Assembly: GCA_033977485.1 (NCBI GenBank) | Contig: CM066995.1 | Span: forward strand, 45,505,736 to 45,569,735 | Direction of reading: 5' to 3' | Origin: Hydrangea macrophylla | Lineage: Eukaryota > Streptophyta > Magnoliopsida > Cornales > Hydrangeaceae | DNA: 64,000 bases | In this document: in pieces, positions 11,983-24,070 of the stretch | Numbering within the stretch: the stretch's first letter is position 1 | Layout: each line of letters begins with the position of its first letter | Notes under the pieces: generated by a model | What the model was told of the DNA's origin: nothing | Databases searched by the model: none | What the model saw: only the letters and a program-made list of their open reading frames with translations | Translations under genes and position numbers: made by a program

Positions 11983-12160
11983 AGGTAAAGTTCTTTAGGT
12001 GTGGTTTGTTAGGTTCCCTCTCACAACAGTGGGTCTAGGGATTAAAAAAAATAATGTTTAAAATTATTTTATTTATATATTTATTTATTTTCTAGTTAAT
12101 TAGGGTCTCACAATTGTGAGAGGAATCTAACAAACCATGTACAGCTAAGGAACTTTGCCC
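11983..12160. mobile_element. Foldback MITE
   Basis: Arms (AGGTAAAGTTCTTTAGG… and …CTAAGGAACTTTGCCC) of about 60 bases are inverted around an AT-rich loop. No clear TSD. Confidence 0.7.
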
Positions 12161-12471
12161 AAATGTGTTCAATTACTAAAATTCTTCTATTAATTAGCTA
12201 TTGATTAAATGTGAGATTTTAAATGGATTAGCTCTCAAATATTTGTATTAATTGGAGGCTGAATGCAAGATTTATAATTGGAAGGCAAAATTTTTAAACT
12301 TCGCGAGTGTAAAATGAATCATATACTACTAAGAAATTGGTAATAGGAATTTAGTTAAGAGTCCTAAAATTCTTCATAAGCATTTATTATAACTCTTTAA
12401 GAGATATATATGTTACTAATCCATCATTCACGTAACCCACCGTGGAGTCCAAAAAAAGAAAAGAAAAGAGG

Positions 12472-13017
12472 GGTTATTACACTAACGCCCCTTCAACTAT
12501 GACCATTTTCAATTGCCCTCAACTATAAAACTCAACAAATTGACCCTATCAACTATTTTTACTTTTCACTAACAGCCCTTCTGTTAGGTTGTAGTTAAAA
12601 AATTGATTACTTTTATATCATGTTACCAATATAAAAGTGTTAACAACATAACATTTTTGTCTCTTCTTTGAGTCGTTGAAATTTTAAGAACAAAATTGTC
12701 TAAAATTTGGTGTACAACAAAGGGCAATTATTATGCAACAAAGGATATTTTTGTCATAAAATTTTCAATTGCTCCAAGGAGGGACAAATAGATATCATGT
12801 TGCTAATAGTTTGTATCATATGGTGCTCACATGATAGTAAAAAAAATAAAATTTAAATTTTAAAAAAGAAAAAGAAAAAAAAAGCGTTCTTTTTTAGGAC
12901 AGAATTCTAATAGAAGGGGTCTTAGAGAAAAATGCAATATTAAGGGGAGTTAGTTTGTCAAGTTTTATAGTTTAGGGGCGTATTTAAAAAAAAGTCATAT
13001 TTGAACTAAAGTGTGAT
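12472..13017. mobile_element. Long-arm inverted-repeat element, degenerate
   Basis: About 115-base imperfect inverted arms. The left reads GCCCCTTCAACTATG…ACTATAAAACTCAACAAA, and the right mirrors it (…TTTGTCAAGTTTTATAGTTTAGGGGC…). The style resembles the elements at 21055, 29964 and 35310. No coding capacity. Confidence 0.6.
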
Positions 13018-13239
13018 TGACTTTTTTCTTTTCTTTTTTTATTTTATTTTTTATTTGTAAATTCCGATGGGAACTTGAGTTATTTGGAAGGAGTTGTAAT
13101 ACACAATAGGATTAATGTCGAATACCATTAATATTAAGGAGTTGTAAAATTGTAGGGATTGTATATAACATGATATATCCAAAGCAAAAAAATAAAAAAA
13201 AGTTAGGATTATCATGGACGGACCCAAAAAAAAAAAAAA

Positions 13240-13930
13240 ATATGGTATACTAAAATTGTTAAAATTCTAAGAAAATTACTTAAGTGAAAGTGCACCGATT
13301 GATAAAAGTGTAAACCACTTATGGGCATCGGTAATTATCAGTTGCTTTATATCTAAAATACTAAAACCATCCCACAAATGAATTTACCAAAATAACCACT
13401 ACGATCTAGATTTGTAATATTTGTTGATCTATCTCTGCACATAAATATACACATAACAAACAAATATACATACGCATATAATATATACAAAAAGAGGTTA
13501 TAAAAAAAAAGTCCAAGAAAAAGAAAAAGAAAAACCAATGGATTTATTTTATTCTAGAGTCCAATAAAAAGAAAGTTGATCTATGAGGTATATAAACATA
13601 CACATAACATACAAATATGCATACGTATATAATATATATACAAAAAGAGGTTTTTTTTTTTTTTTTTTTTTTTAAAAAAGAGTTCAACAAAACGAAAAAA
13701 AAAAAAAAAAACTAATAGATTTAGTTTATTCTAGAGTCCAAAAAGAAAAAACCAACCAAACACATAGATGTTATTAAGTTGTAGGACTCTTATGGCATGG
13801 ACACACTACAAATAAAAAAGTGGTATACTAAACTTTTAAAACTCTAAATTCTAAGGAAAATAGTTAAGTAAAAGTGCACCGATTGATAAAAGTGTAAAAC
13901 ACTTATGCACATTGGTACATTTATATATAT
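13240..13930. repeat. Imperfect local direct repeats
   Basis: Blocks near 13243-13345 and 13813-13920 share GTGCACCGATTGATAAAAGTG. Blocks near 13430-13560 and 13585-13760 share the ATAATATATACAAAAAGAGG tract followed by TTTATTCTAGAGTCCA. Together they look like a decayed segmental duplication. Confidence 0.6.
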
Positions 13931-14963
13931 TATAGATATAGATATGTGTGTGTATAAAAAATAATAAATTACCTTTTCTCATAGTGTGACACATGGTAGA
14001 AGGTAAATCTTCTGTTTTCATATATATATATATATATATATTAGATTACTCACGTTTTAGGGTGATAAATTTGGGCAATTAACTCTTTAAAACAGAAAAC
14101 TATATGAAAAAAATAATCCAGAATCTAGAAGATAACTCTTGACTAATCAATTACTCACATTTTAGGGTGATAAATTTGGGCAATAACTCTAATAATCCAG
14201 TTAAACCAGAATAATTGAAATAAAATTACTCACATTTTAAGAGTCTAAAACACATTATAAGGTGATATATTCATGAATACACACAACCAATCCAACCACT
14301 CTTGGATCTGCTCATATTCATCTGTGACAGAGAACAAAAATTGCTCTAAGGAAGTCTAGTAAACTCGTGCAAGTGGTGACCCCAACAGTTTATAATCCAT
14401 TGACCTATTGACCATGTTTGAAACTAGCAAAACAAAATAAAAATCCTATTGAGCAATTCAATGAAAAATTAACTAATGACTGGATAATGTACATTACCAC
14501 ACACAAAAATAGAGTGATAAATACACAAAATTCATAGATAACAAAATAATTATGTGTATGTAAATTGCTCACATATATGTGTTTAAATGGAAAATATCAC
14601 AGCATAATGACAACTGATTTACTCACCTCATGACACTATCTTCAAATGATATACTGCGTCACCAATGCATGCAAATCCAGGAACACTTCAGTTTGGAAAC
14701 TCAACCCAGTCTTCAGATGATATAATGGAGTTAGATAGTATAGAAATGAAGAGAATACCAAAGAAACGTCCTCCTCTGCATTGCTGAATTCAAGTTTGAA
14801 TATTAACTTCAAAAATAAATGTGTTTACTCCACTAGCCTGAAATTTAGGAGTAATTCTGATTTAAGCAAGAAACTATTATTGGCATCCTCAATAAAGAGT
14901 CGGTTACACAGCTAAAAAGTGAAAGATTTTAATTATTTATAACTTGATAATTATTATAAACTA
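13931..14963. other. Gene-free DNA with a three-fold repeated phrase
   Basis: A phrase TTACTCACRTTTTAGGGTGA recurs at about 14046 and 14152, with a shorter echo at 14226. A TA microsatellite sits at 14019-14041. No gene seen. Confidence 0.55.
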
Positions 14964-16211
14964 CTCGATAACCCGTGCTATGCACGGGCAGCACAATGGT
15001 TGATTCCCAAACTTTTTTTTTTTTTTTTTTTGCTGTTCTTTTAAATCTGTTTTATTTTATTTTTCCTTTTGACACATAAAGTGCCAAACTTGGGCAAGAA
15101 TGCATTCTGTAATGTGTTTACAAACACATAAGAGTTCACTAAACAATTATGAAATTATGTCATGCTAAGGATTCATAGCTAGAGTGGGTCAGGGTTCGAT
15201 TTCCCTAAACTATTGGACGATTTTTTCAACTCGATTGGAGAAGTAAAACCTGAGCTAGAGCAATTTTTCAAGCTTGTATAAATCAAGAGAAAAGGCTCTT
15301 CATTTTATTAGAAATTAGGGGAGGAAATGAAATAATGAAAGTAAGAAAATATTACCGAGACCAAGCTCTATTTTTTTTTTCTTGAACACCACATTTTATT
15401 TGTAAAGCCAACATGCTAGAGTAACATACAAACATTACATCTTAAACACTTTCAGGGCAGAGCCTAACATAACAGCAGCCAAAAAACCTTCTCAAAGACT
15501 TAAAAGGTATGAACAAACCTTTTAACAAACACCTTGAATGCACCCTAGCAATAACCCTAAATCAACCACTAAAACAACAACCTTAAACCCCATAACAAAG
15601 AAACTGAGCACAATATAAAAAAAAATGATCATGAATACATAAGCTGCCAATTGACATACGAACCTTCAGACCCCACTTTCCACAGTTGCCAATAAACAAA
15701 CATCGTCCTTTGATATGATTCCCCAACACACCTGAAAAAAGTGGGAAGGAGCCGATTAGTAGTAATCAGTCTAATTTTCTGCAGAAAATACAGTTTATGA
15801 AGATTTAAGAGACAAATACCTATCACAGATGTGAAAACCTCAATGAATCTGATACAAATCCATCTACTACATATATAGGTAGCAAAAGGTGAAAGGGGAA
15901 GGGAGTAGAATCTTTAAATATGAGCAGTGATTGTTCACCTTAATGGCCATTAATGGAGAGGAGATGAGGAGGCATTCTTGATTTTGGGTTTACAGTCGCT
16001 TTTGAAGCTTCCGCTTCTAGGTGTGGGAGTGTCGTGTCGTTTCGTCTAAAGGAGAAACGGCTGTGTACAATTGAAAAAGAGAAAGGGCCACGCAAGTCAT
16101 AAGAAAAATAAGGGATAAGCCACGTAGGTTTAATGCTGAAAGTAGAGGAAGCCAACTAGGCTCCACGTGGCATAGCTTAGAAGTAGCTTTTGGCTTTGTC
16201 TTTTAAATAGA
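14964..16211 (-). mobile_element. Probable Helitron #3, non-autonomous
   Basis: The minus-strand 3' end has a perfect 7-bp stem hairpin (CCCGTGCATAGCACGGG) followed by TTATCGAG/T. The last four bases are CGAG rather than CTRR. The 5' end is taken as A/TCTATTTAAAAGAC at 16211. Internal minus-strand sequence around 15960-15360 ends in AATAAAATG…A(10), as if it holds a transcript-derived or captured 3' end, but no protein is recognisable. The repeated TAGATATAA units at the 5' end make that boundary uncertain. Confidence 0.6.
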
Positions 16212-16483
16212 TATAATAGATATAATAGATAATAGATATAATAGATGCAAGTGTATTCTTGTCATAAACAGTACACTAATATTGGGGGAAGCACCAATTT
16301 CAAAATTACCCTTTGATTCATGGATGTATTTTCATATACAGGATAGCACCAACCTTACCATAACTGCCTATTGAAGGACCATTTCTAATATTTTTATTTT
16401 TAATTTCTAATGTATTTAACATATCTCTTTGTCATTACTATTCGACAAATTCCTATGGATTGCACGGATTTGGGATTAGAAAA

Positions 16484-16655
16484 TGGGTAATATTTGGGAT
16501 ACACCCAAAGACAATTTTTGGAACACAATCTAAGAGATATGTCTATCTCTCTTCTATGTTACTGTGGGTCCAGTGACATCACATGAGAAATATAGACACA
16601 TCTTTTGAGTTATATCCCAAAAATTGTGTCTTTGGGTGTGCCCCAATCCTTACTC
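16484..16655. mobile_element. hAT-type MITE, family A copy 1
   Basis: A 172-bp foldback element starting TGGGTAATATTTGGGA. It is flanked by a perfect 8-bp TSD TTAGAAAA (16476-16483 and 16656-16663). The centre GTGGGTCCAGTGACATCAC is shared with the copy at 31369-31543. Confidence 0.88.
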
Positions 16656-16793
16656 TTAGAAAATATGATAAAACAGAAGAGTGTACTTCCATAAGTTGAC
16701 AACTGGTAAATCTAGAAAAAGATTTTGGCTAATTACACTGACATACCTTTCAATTAGGCAAAATATGGGGACATTTTCTTATGATTCTAAAAA

Positions 16794-17031
16794 GAGTGCA
16801 TTTTTGCTCACTCAATAATTGCTCATATTTTACTCACCCTCCTGGGCCTCCTCCTTCATTCAAAAAAAATAATTGCTCATATTTTACTCACCCTCCTCCT
16901 TCATTGGCTAATGTAGTGGAGTCCACTACTTTACCCAATTAATTAATTCTTATTTATTCTTAAGTCCTATTGCATTAGCCAATGGGAGTAAAGGGGTGAG
17001 CAATTTTTGGATGAGCAAAAATAGAGTATTC
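16794..17031. mobile_element. Mutator-type MITE, family B copy 1
   Basis: Terminal repeats GAGTGCATTTTTGCTCAC / …GAGCAAAAATAGAGTATTC. The 9-bp flanks TTCTAAAAA and TTTTAAAAA match at 8 of 9. The interior carries CATTGGCTAATG and a locally duplicated stretch (ATAATTGCTCATATTTTACT) near the left end. Related copies lie at 19184 and 32893. Confidence 0.82.
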
Positions 17032-17513
17032 TTTTAAAAATTACACTAACCTTGTTTGAGATTTGGATTGGGTGACATTTTCCCTTTTCATTAGTAACTG
17101 TCAGTTGATTATTAATTTATGGTTAATTTTTTAAAAAAAATTTATACTTTACCTTTTCACCAAAAATATTAAGATAAATAGTATCTCAATTGTTTCTTTC
17201 TTTCTCGGACACTTGCATTATTCCAAACTAACTACTTTACAACTAAACTTTTAAAAAATAAATACCTAACTCAAAATGATATCGTTTTAACTAGAGTTAA
17301 AATGGTTTCCTTCTCTTCAGCTGCAAACCATTCCCACTTGTTTTAAAGTTTTTCTTCCATTTTATCGTTTTATATTGAAAAAAATAATGTTGTCTGAAGC
17401 TTTGAATCTTAATAGCATTCTCAAGCATATCACCGGGTTAGAAGTTAGTGTGTTTAAAAAAATACTAAATTTTAAAACTATAACATTACTCATTTATGAA
17501 TAGTTAGTACTAA

Positions 17514-17757
17514 GGCCATGTTTGGATGGCAGAGGTGGGATTGGACAATTAGTCCTTTTTAAGAAATAGTCCCGGGACTACTAATACCACCTCCCCCATG
17601 GTATAACTTAGTCCCCCATATGGGGGACTATTCTTTTAAAATGGACAATTAGTCCTGTGCTCCATAGCGATGCCAAACGCCGGACTATTTGATTAAAATG
17701 GACTATTAGTCCAATCCCCCTCTATCCCCCCCTTAGTCCTGCGAAACAAACGAGGCC
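17514..17757. mobile_element. PIF/Harbinger-type MITE
   Basis: A 244-bp foldback element with ends GGCCATGTTTGGATGGCAG and …CTGCGAAACAAACGAGGCC, flanked by TAA on both sides. It contains GGGACTA/TAGTCC repeats. A fragment of a related element appears at about 29515-29570. Confidence 0.82.
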
Positions 17758-17887
17758 TAAGAGTATTCACATTAAGATTGCCCTAAAATAACAAACTTAA
17801 TTGGCTTAGGTAGCAATATTGTGACCAAAAAATCTAGTGTTAGTAATTGGATGAAGGTGCTTCTAATTCAATGCGCCTAATATCTGA

Positions 17888-17923
<36 letters not shown>

Positions 17924-19183
17924 CTGTTTGTGGTGTAATTTATGTATATTTTTACTTTGGGTTAATTATTGGAATCAAAATTGTGTTTACCAATTGGCAT
18001 ATTCAAGGTTCTTCCTGATTCCAATTAAAACCTATGCAAATATGTTGAGAACGAGTATAAATACATTTGAATACACATTTTTTTTTTTTGCTCAGAAGAC
18101 TTGAATACATATATGATTGGTAAGAAAATCAAATGAAAGCATATTTGTCATCCAATTCAATGTTTGGTCTTTATCAGTGGGCCCAATAATAGCCAGTACA
18201 GTCTCTTTTTTTTTTTTTTGCACGCTTTGTGGCTTCCATTCAACTTTATTATCATTTTCATCCATAACTTTTATCACCTTATATACGTGAATTTTATATT
18301 TGAAATTTTTGCTTTTTAAGTCACTTCACAATATAGATGGATGAGAACAATGACATGCATTATTTCCCTTTTTCTTTTTTTCTTTTTTTTTTTTGGCATT
18401 GATGAGTTGTTGAAAAACTTATTTGGATTCATTTAAAGAGTTTCTAAGCTGAATTTGTGAGCTAGAAAAGCCTAAAATGTTGAGAAGTTGAATGGGTGAA
18501 AAGAGGAGCTCACATTCCCAAATATCTAATAATTATATTGCCTGAAGATATAGAATTTAATAAAGTATGGAAAGTATATCGAAGATTCTTCTTTTGATAA
18601 AACAAGAAGAATTATGAGATGATACTAGAACATTTTGGAATTTTTTTTTATTTAATCTATTTTCCATTATACTTTTCTACCAAGAAATGTGTTCATTTCT
18701 ATTTGAAGAACTGGATAATCCTCTCGAATATGCGAAATTGTCTCTTGCGACCATCACATATGTATACCGTCCATTTCATTTGAGTCTTATAGTAACAGAG
18801 GAGTAAAAAATAAAAATAAAATAAAAATAAAAATAAAAACATTGTACATGTTATGAATGTCACATGAAATAATTTCTTCTAGGATACATATAATTTCTTC
18901 ATTCCATACACAACAAGCAATGTAGGTTGAAATTTCTATAAGCCCCAACTCGACTCCATTACATGCCCTATAAAAGTTTGATCACTTTCTATCAAGTAAA
19001 CTTTTGACAATATTGGAGCTACGACTTAGCAGTTAGCTAAAGGACGCTCCGGATCACGCTTTTATTGGAGTTCGAACATCGTCTCTCTCCTCTTCTATGA
19101 GCTCTGACATTTATGTCTTTGTACGAAACTATTACACGAAACGATAAAATAAATAAATAAATAAGTTTTGTCAATATGATATT
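17758..19183. other. Gene-free DNA
   Basis: AT-rich with long T runs (17890-17919, 18075, 18205, 18380) and an AAAAT-type simple repeat (18808-18839). Nothing coding recognised. Confidence 0.6.
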
Positions 19184-19392
19184 GAAAATACTTTTGCTCA
19201 CCTAAAAAATGATTCACCAATGCTCACCCAAGCATCTCATTGGCCAATGCAGTGGGACCCACAATTAAACAAATGATGTTTAATCTTGGATCTCATTGCA
19301 TTGACGTTTAATCATAAATCACACTGTATTGACCAATAGAATACTTGGGTGAGCATTAATGAACCAATTTTTGGGTAAGCAAAAATACTCTC
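19184..19392. mobile_element. Mutator-type MITE, family B copy 2
   Basis: A 209-bp element starting GAAAATACTTTTGCTCACC. It has a perfect 9-bp TSD TATGATATT (19175-19183 and 19393-19401). It shares CATTGGCCAATGCAGTGGGA with the other B copies. Confidence 0.9.
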
Positions 19393-20021
19393 TATGATAT
19401 TGGCCCAAGTGGTCATTTCAAATCATTGGGTTGGAAACCAAAACAGTGCAATTAATCTCAGTTGTGGGTTCACTTATGGGCCTGAAACTTTAGACTAAAT
19501 TCAAGTCAGCCCAAATTTTGAACAAACAAATCTTCTCTATATTTTGGAGGCATAATGATGGGCTAGGGCCTAGGGATAGTCTTGTCATAGGACCATAGCA
19601 CTCTACATTAAGACCATTTTCGTTTGGGTCCCTTGAACAATCCATTGATAGCCTGTTGGTCAAGCAATACTAATTTTCCTTCCGTCCTATTTTATTTGTC
19701 TTATTTTGAGAATTTAACTATTTAAAGAGATAAAAGAATCTACGCCTACTTTTCATAATTATCCATAATCATTGCATTTTTTGTTTTATTTTGTTTTGGT
19801 GTTGATTGCAAAGAAGGGTAGTTTGATAAACTAAGTAAAATTTGCATACTAATATAGGAAAGTGGACAACAATTTTGGGACATCCAAAAAAAAAAGGACA
19901 TATAAAATGGGACAGAGAGAGTCCCAAATAAGTGCAAGTGGATGGTTTAACCCATCAAGGTAAAAAAAGGTGTTACTTGGAATTGATTTAGGTTTGGTTA
20001 AGAAATTTTTTGTATCTAACG
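19393..20021. other. Gene-free DNA with a Stowaway-like remnant
   Basis: At 19678-19921 the ends CTTCCGTCCTATTTTATTTG and …ATATAAAATGGGACAGAGAGAG resemble a degraded Stowaway MITE. No clear TA duplication is kept. Confidence 0.45.
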
Positions 20022-20521
20022 CAGGGGCGGTCCTGAGTATTTGGAGGTCTGGGGTGAATTACTAAAAGTGAGGCCTTTATACAGGGATTCGGAGGCAGCG
20101 CCCCCGAGTCAATTTTTTTTGGGTCTTCTTATGCAAAATTGACAATTTTTTTAGGGTTACTTATACATAATTGACGATTTTTTTTTGGTCTACTTATAAT
20201 ATAAGTTTATTTGTGAAACTTAAACATTGTATAGTATCTTTCAAAATTCTAGAGGAGCCTATTTCAAAAACTTAAAAAATCTTACACTAAGAGTGTAATT
20301 TTTAAAATTTTTAACGCCTTTACTTTTGAGTTTTATGTACATGTATATCAATATGTGTAGTTAATGACACTAAATCGGGCCTTGGGGGAGGCCTAAATAT
20401 AAAATACTAAAAATCTCAAGGTAAAAATATAATTATAAAAATTTTATAAGGACCCTCAAAATTTAGTGAACTTTGGTGACCTGGGACGGTTGCCCCTTTT
20501 GGCCCCCGTTTGGGCCGGCCA
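20022..20521. mobile_element. Degenerate hAT-like element
   Basis: The left end CAGGGGCGGTCC is the usual start of one hAT group. Flanks ATCTAACG and TGCTAACG match at 6 of 8. The right end (…GGGCCGGCC) is decayed. No transposase. Confidence 0.5.
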
Positions 20522-21054
20522 TGCTAACGAGATAAAAAACTTTTCCTATAGTACCATATTTTGTTGTTGAAGCTTGGTCTCATACTCTACAACTTAAATT
20601 TTTGGAGTAACTAGTAACTTAATATGTAGTATAATATTAGAACTTTTTTGTGAAAAGTCTTTGAGTTCAACTCTTTATCCTAGTTTTGATGTGAATATTT
20701 ATACTTTATTATTTATCTCCGCTACGATGAAACTTGATTTGTTGGTCTGTGTGATGCCTTGCTCGTGAGAGATTCAATGGTATATAATTGATCTCTTATT
20801 TTCATTTATTTATTAATTAATTTTTGGATAAAAAAAAATTGATCTTTTATTATTTTAACTATTTGTGTACAATATCCTCTAAATCCAAACAAATCTTTAA
20901 AGAAATCTTTAAAGAGAGAATGGGAACCAAAAGTATTGGAAACTTATCATTTTGGACTTAAATGCGAGAAGCACGCAGATAACACATATTGTCCCCTTAC
21001 ACTTTTTGCTTTACTCGTTGGAGTAGCTTTCATATTACTTCTTCTTTTTTTTGG
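20522..21054. other. Gene-free DNA
   Basis: No element or gene recognised. Confidence 0.55.
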
Positions 21055-21530
21055 GGTTAATTACAGAAACACCCCATGTGGTTAGGTCTTTTATCAAATA
21101 CCTCCCTGTATTTTAAATTTTATCACTAATACCCCATGTGGTTTGGACTAAAGTGAAACAGTCACTTTTTCCGTTAAAGTTAACGGAAAATTGATAAAAG
21201 TACAAAATTACCCCTATTAGATGCTAATAATAACACCCTTATATGCTTAAATGTCTATTTAGGCATAAGTTGTACATTATTGATTATTATATTATTTTGA
21301 TATTGCATTTGTTGTTAAAGATCATTATGTGGTCACTTAGGGGTAACTTTGTGAGAGCGAATTTGACACACACACAAAAAAAAAACAATTTTGGGGATAA
21401 TTTTTTTTTTTTTTTTTTTAAGATCTTAGTACATCACTACACTGGATTTCACTGTATGTGTGGTCAAGAGTAGATTAAAAAAAACAAAACTAGCATATCA
21501 CCAAGATTGTGTGTGTCTAAGAGTAGATAA

Positions 21531-21566
<36 letters not shown>

Positions 21567-21953
21567 TTATCGTCAAGACTGTGTGGTGTGTGTGTGTGTG
21601 TGTGTGTGTGTGTCCAAGGGTAGATAAAAAATAAAATAAATAAATTAAATAAATTTGCTCTCATGAATGTACCTCAAAGTGACTACAGAATGATCTTTAA
21701 CAACAAATATAATATCAAAATAATATAATAATATACCACATATGCCTAAATAAACATTTAAGCATATAAGGGTGTTCTTATTAGCATGTAATAGGGGTAA
21801 TTTCGTATTTTTACCCATTTTCCGTTAACTTTAACGGAAAAAATCACTATTTCACTTTAGTCCAGACCACAGGGGGTATTAGTGACAAAATTTAAAGTAT
21901 AGGGGGGTAACTGATAAAAGGCCTAACCACAGGGGGTGTTTCTGTAATTAACC
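21055..21953. mobile_element. Long-TIR element (~300-bp inverted arms)
   Basis: The left arm (GGTTAATTACAGAAACACCCC… to about 21375) is mirrored by the right arm from about 21650 to …TGTTTCTGTAATTAACC at 21953. Both arms hold CCGTTAAAGTTAACGG-type palindromes and AACCACAGGGGGT-type blocks. A Mutator-like foldback is likely, but the flanks are T-rich and no clear TSD can be called. The loop holds microsatellites. Confidence 0.8.
21527..21617. repeat. (AAT)n and (TG)n microsatellites
   Basis: An AAT run at about 21532-21566 and a TG run at about 21587-21613, inside the loop of the long-TIR element. Confidence 0.93.
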
Positions 21954-21978
21954 ATTTTTTTTTTTTGGGAGGGGGGCT

Positions 21979-21986
21979 AGCATATA

Positions 21987-22027
<41 letters not shown>
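21979..22027. repeat. (AT)n microsatellite
   Basis: An AT run with one ACAT interruption. Confidence 0.95.
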
Positions 22028-22029
<2 letters not shown>

Positions 22030-22087
22030 TTTTTTTTTCCTTTTCCAATGGTTGGGCTACAAAGAGGAAAATCTTGCCTAGCCCCGG

Positions 22088-22223
22088 CAAATTATCTCAT
22101 TATAGTAATGTGGTGTGTGACACTCCAATAATACAAGTTATGTACCTATAACCGTCAAATTATCTCATTATGGTAATGTGGTGTGTGACACTCCAATAAT
22201 ACAAGTTATGTACCTATAAAAAT
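22088..22223. repeat. 68-bp tandem duplication
   Basis: The unit starting CAAATTATCTCATTAT and containing GTGTGTGACACTCC occurs at 22088 and again at 22156, almost identical. Confidence 0.9.
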
Positions 22224-22768
22224 TAGGAGGCGTGCGACAAGTAGTAGAAATATAAGTAGAATCATTAACTACTTTTCATGTGACCACTAACAAGAGGAAA
22301 CATGTAGCTCTATATCATTGAAACGTCACACCACATCAGTACAACACTGCGATGACATGATGTGCCAGTCACTGAATTATTTCTCCCATGTAAGATATCA
22401 AGTTGTGACATAAAAGAAACCTCTTAAGTTAATATTTTCTGTTTTCTGTTTTCAAACTTTGAAACGGAAATTAGTGTCTCCTGTGATTTTATAAAAATAT
22501 ATAGAAAGAAAAAATATACGGAGTATACAATATTGATTCAAAAATATGATTTTTCTTTTTTTTTTTTTTTTTTTTTTTTTCAGTTAAAGAAATTCGAGTA
22601 GATAATGTTATAATCATATGGATGCATCTTTCGAATAAAAAGAAAACAAATATAAAAGAACTGCAACATTGCCAAACGCCCCTACATTATTACATGAATG
22701 CAGCCAATTAGAAAGATAAATTTATAAAATACAGGAGGAATGGTTTTGTTGATTAAGATACTTTGGAC
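22224..22768. other. Gene-free DNA
   Basis: No gene or element recognised; a T run at 22556-22580. Confidence 0.55.
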
Positions 22769-23274
22769 TAGGGCTTAGCGGTGCAAGTCGGACGGAACAG
22801 ATCGGAAATAGGCCTTTCGGAAAGAAAAAAAAAATCTGAAAATTTCAAAATCCAAACTATGTTCCGATTCCGAAAATTTGGAATTTTATTTTCCATTCCG
22901 ATTTCGAATTTTTGAAATTATCAGAATTCGGAATATTTCGGAAAATTTTGGATTTTTTTTGGAATTTTTGGAATTATTCAATCAAGTTACTAGCTTGGGA
23001 CTAATGTGGTGGTAGCTTGGGACTAATTTATGGACTCGTCTTCCCCATTTTGCTTCCTTGCTGACCGATGTGGGACAAATGTAAGGCAAACAATTCCAAT
23101 TCCAATTCCAATTTCAATTCCAATCCAATTTTTTTTCGAAATTCTCAAAACAATTCCGATTCTAATCCGAATTTTTTCAGAATTTTGGAATTCAGGATAT
23201 TTTTTTAGTTTTCAAAATCAGAATTTTCCAAAACGGAATCGGAATCAAAATTTCCATTCCCTGTTGCAACCCTA
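22769..23274. mobile_element. hAT-type MITE, family C copy 1
   Basis: 506 bp with ends TAGGGCTTAGCGG… and …GTTGCAACCCTA. Flanks CTTTGGAC and CTTTGGAT match at 7 of 8. The arms are built of degenerate TTCGGAAT/ATTCC units in opposite orientation, and the centre has CGATGTGGGACAAA. Same family as 37543-38157. Frames through the arms are low-complexity artefacts. Confidence 0.78.
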
Positions 23275-23394
23275 CTTTGGATCCTTGATGTGGTTTAAGG
23301 GTCCAAAATTGTTCCCACTCTTCACCACTTTCTCAAATTTAAATTTTGAAAACTTCAAAACTCTACACACACAAACCCCACACCCCACCCCCTC

Positions 23395-23500
23395 TCTCTC
23401 TCCCTTTGAATTAAATGTATCTAAATAATGTTAATTATAAAAGATATTTTTATAAAAATATGATTAGTTTAGATTTAAATGAACTTTTTTTTATAAATAG
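23395..23500. repeat. Segmental duplication copy 1, left block
   Basis: CCCTTTGAATTAAATGTATC… through ATATGATTAGTTTAGATTTAAATG is repeated at 29894-29963 in modified form. In copy 1 it is separated from its right block (28963-29138) by the LTR insertion at 23501. Confidence 0.8.
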
Positions 23501-23858
23501 TGATACACCCAAAATTGGCTCTATCTTATGACCGAGCGGTTCAAATCAGCAACTAGTCCATGCCCCAGGCAAATCATGCACAACTCCTCAGAAGCATCAG
23601 CCCGAGCAGTTCAGTCTACTCATCATCCCGAGCGGTTCATTCACGACCCGGCCAGCAGGTCGGAAAAATTGCACAGGCACATCCCATCGCGGGAACAGCT
23701 CATCTGGGTCCACATGCATGATCCCGAGCATTACGGGCAGTTTCCTACTCAAGCTAGAAGACTAATGGAAAGTGCACACTATTTCCTAATCCAATTAGGA
23801 AATCCCCATAATTAATGCCAATCTATATTAATAGAATTATATTTCCTTATCTATGTAT

Positions 23859-24056
23859 TGTGAATATATTAAATAATCAAGAAAACAACAAAGGGAAAGA
23901 GAAAAGAGAGCTAGAGTTTTTCATAACACTAAAACTGAATGAATGAATACAATGAAAAAGAAGAGGCAATAATAATAGAATATCTAGGTATACAGTATTA
24001 CCCTAATACAAAGAAAAGACTAAACTACCCTAAAGCTAATAAAACTAATTCTAACA
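23859..24056 (-). repeat. 3' LTR of copia #1
   Basis: 198 bp, plus-strand TGTGAATATATT… to …AATTCTAACA. Identical to 28522-28719. Confidence 0.97.
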
Positions 24057-24070
24057 CCCCTCCTCAAACT
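24057..24070 (-). promoter_or_regulatory. Polypurine tract of copia #1
   Basis: The minus strand reads TTTGAGGAGGGG directly before the LTR (TGTTAG…). It is the expected primer for plus-strand cDNA synthesis. Confidence 0.85.

Noticed and set aside
21046..21962. 9-bp TSD for the long-TIR element at 21055
   Set aside because: Flanks are T-rich and match only 6 of 9; not distinguishable from chance.
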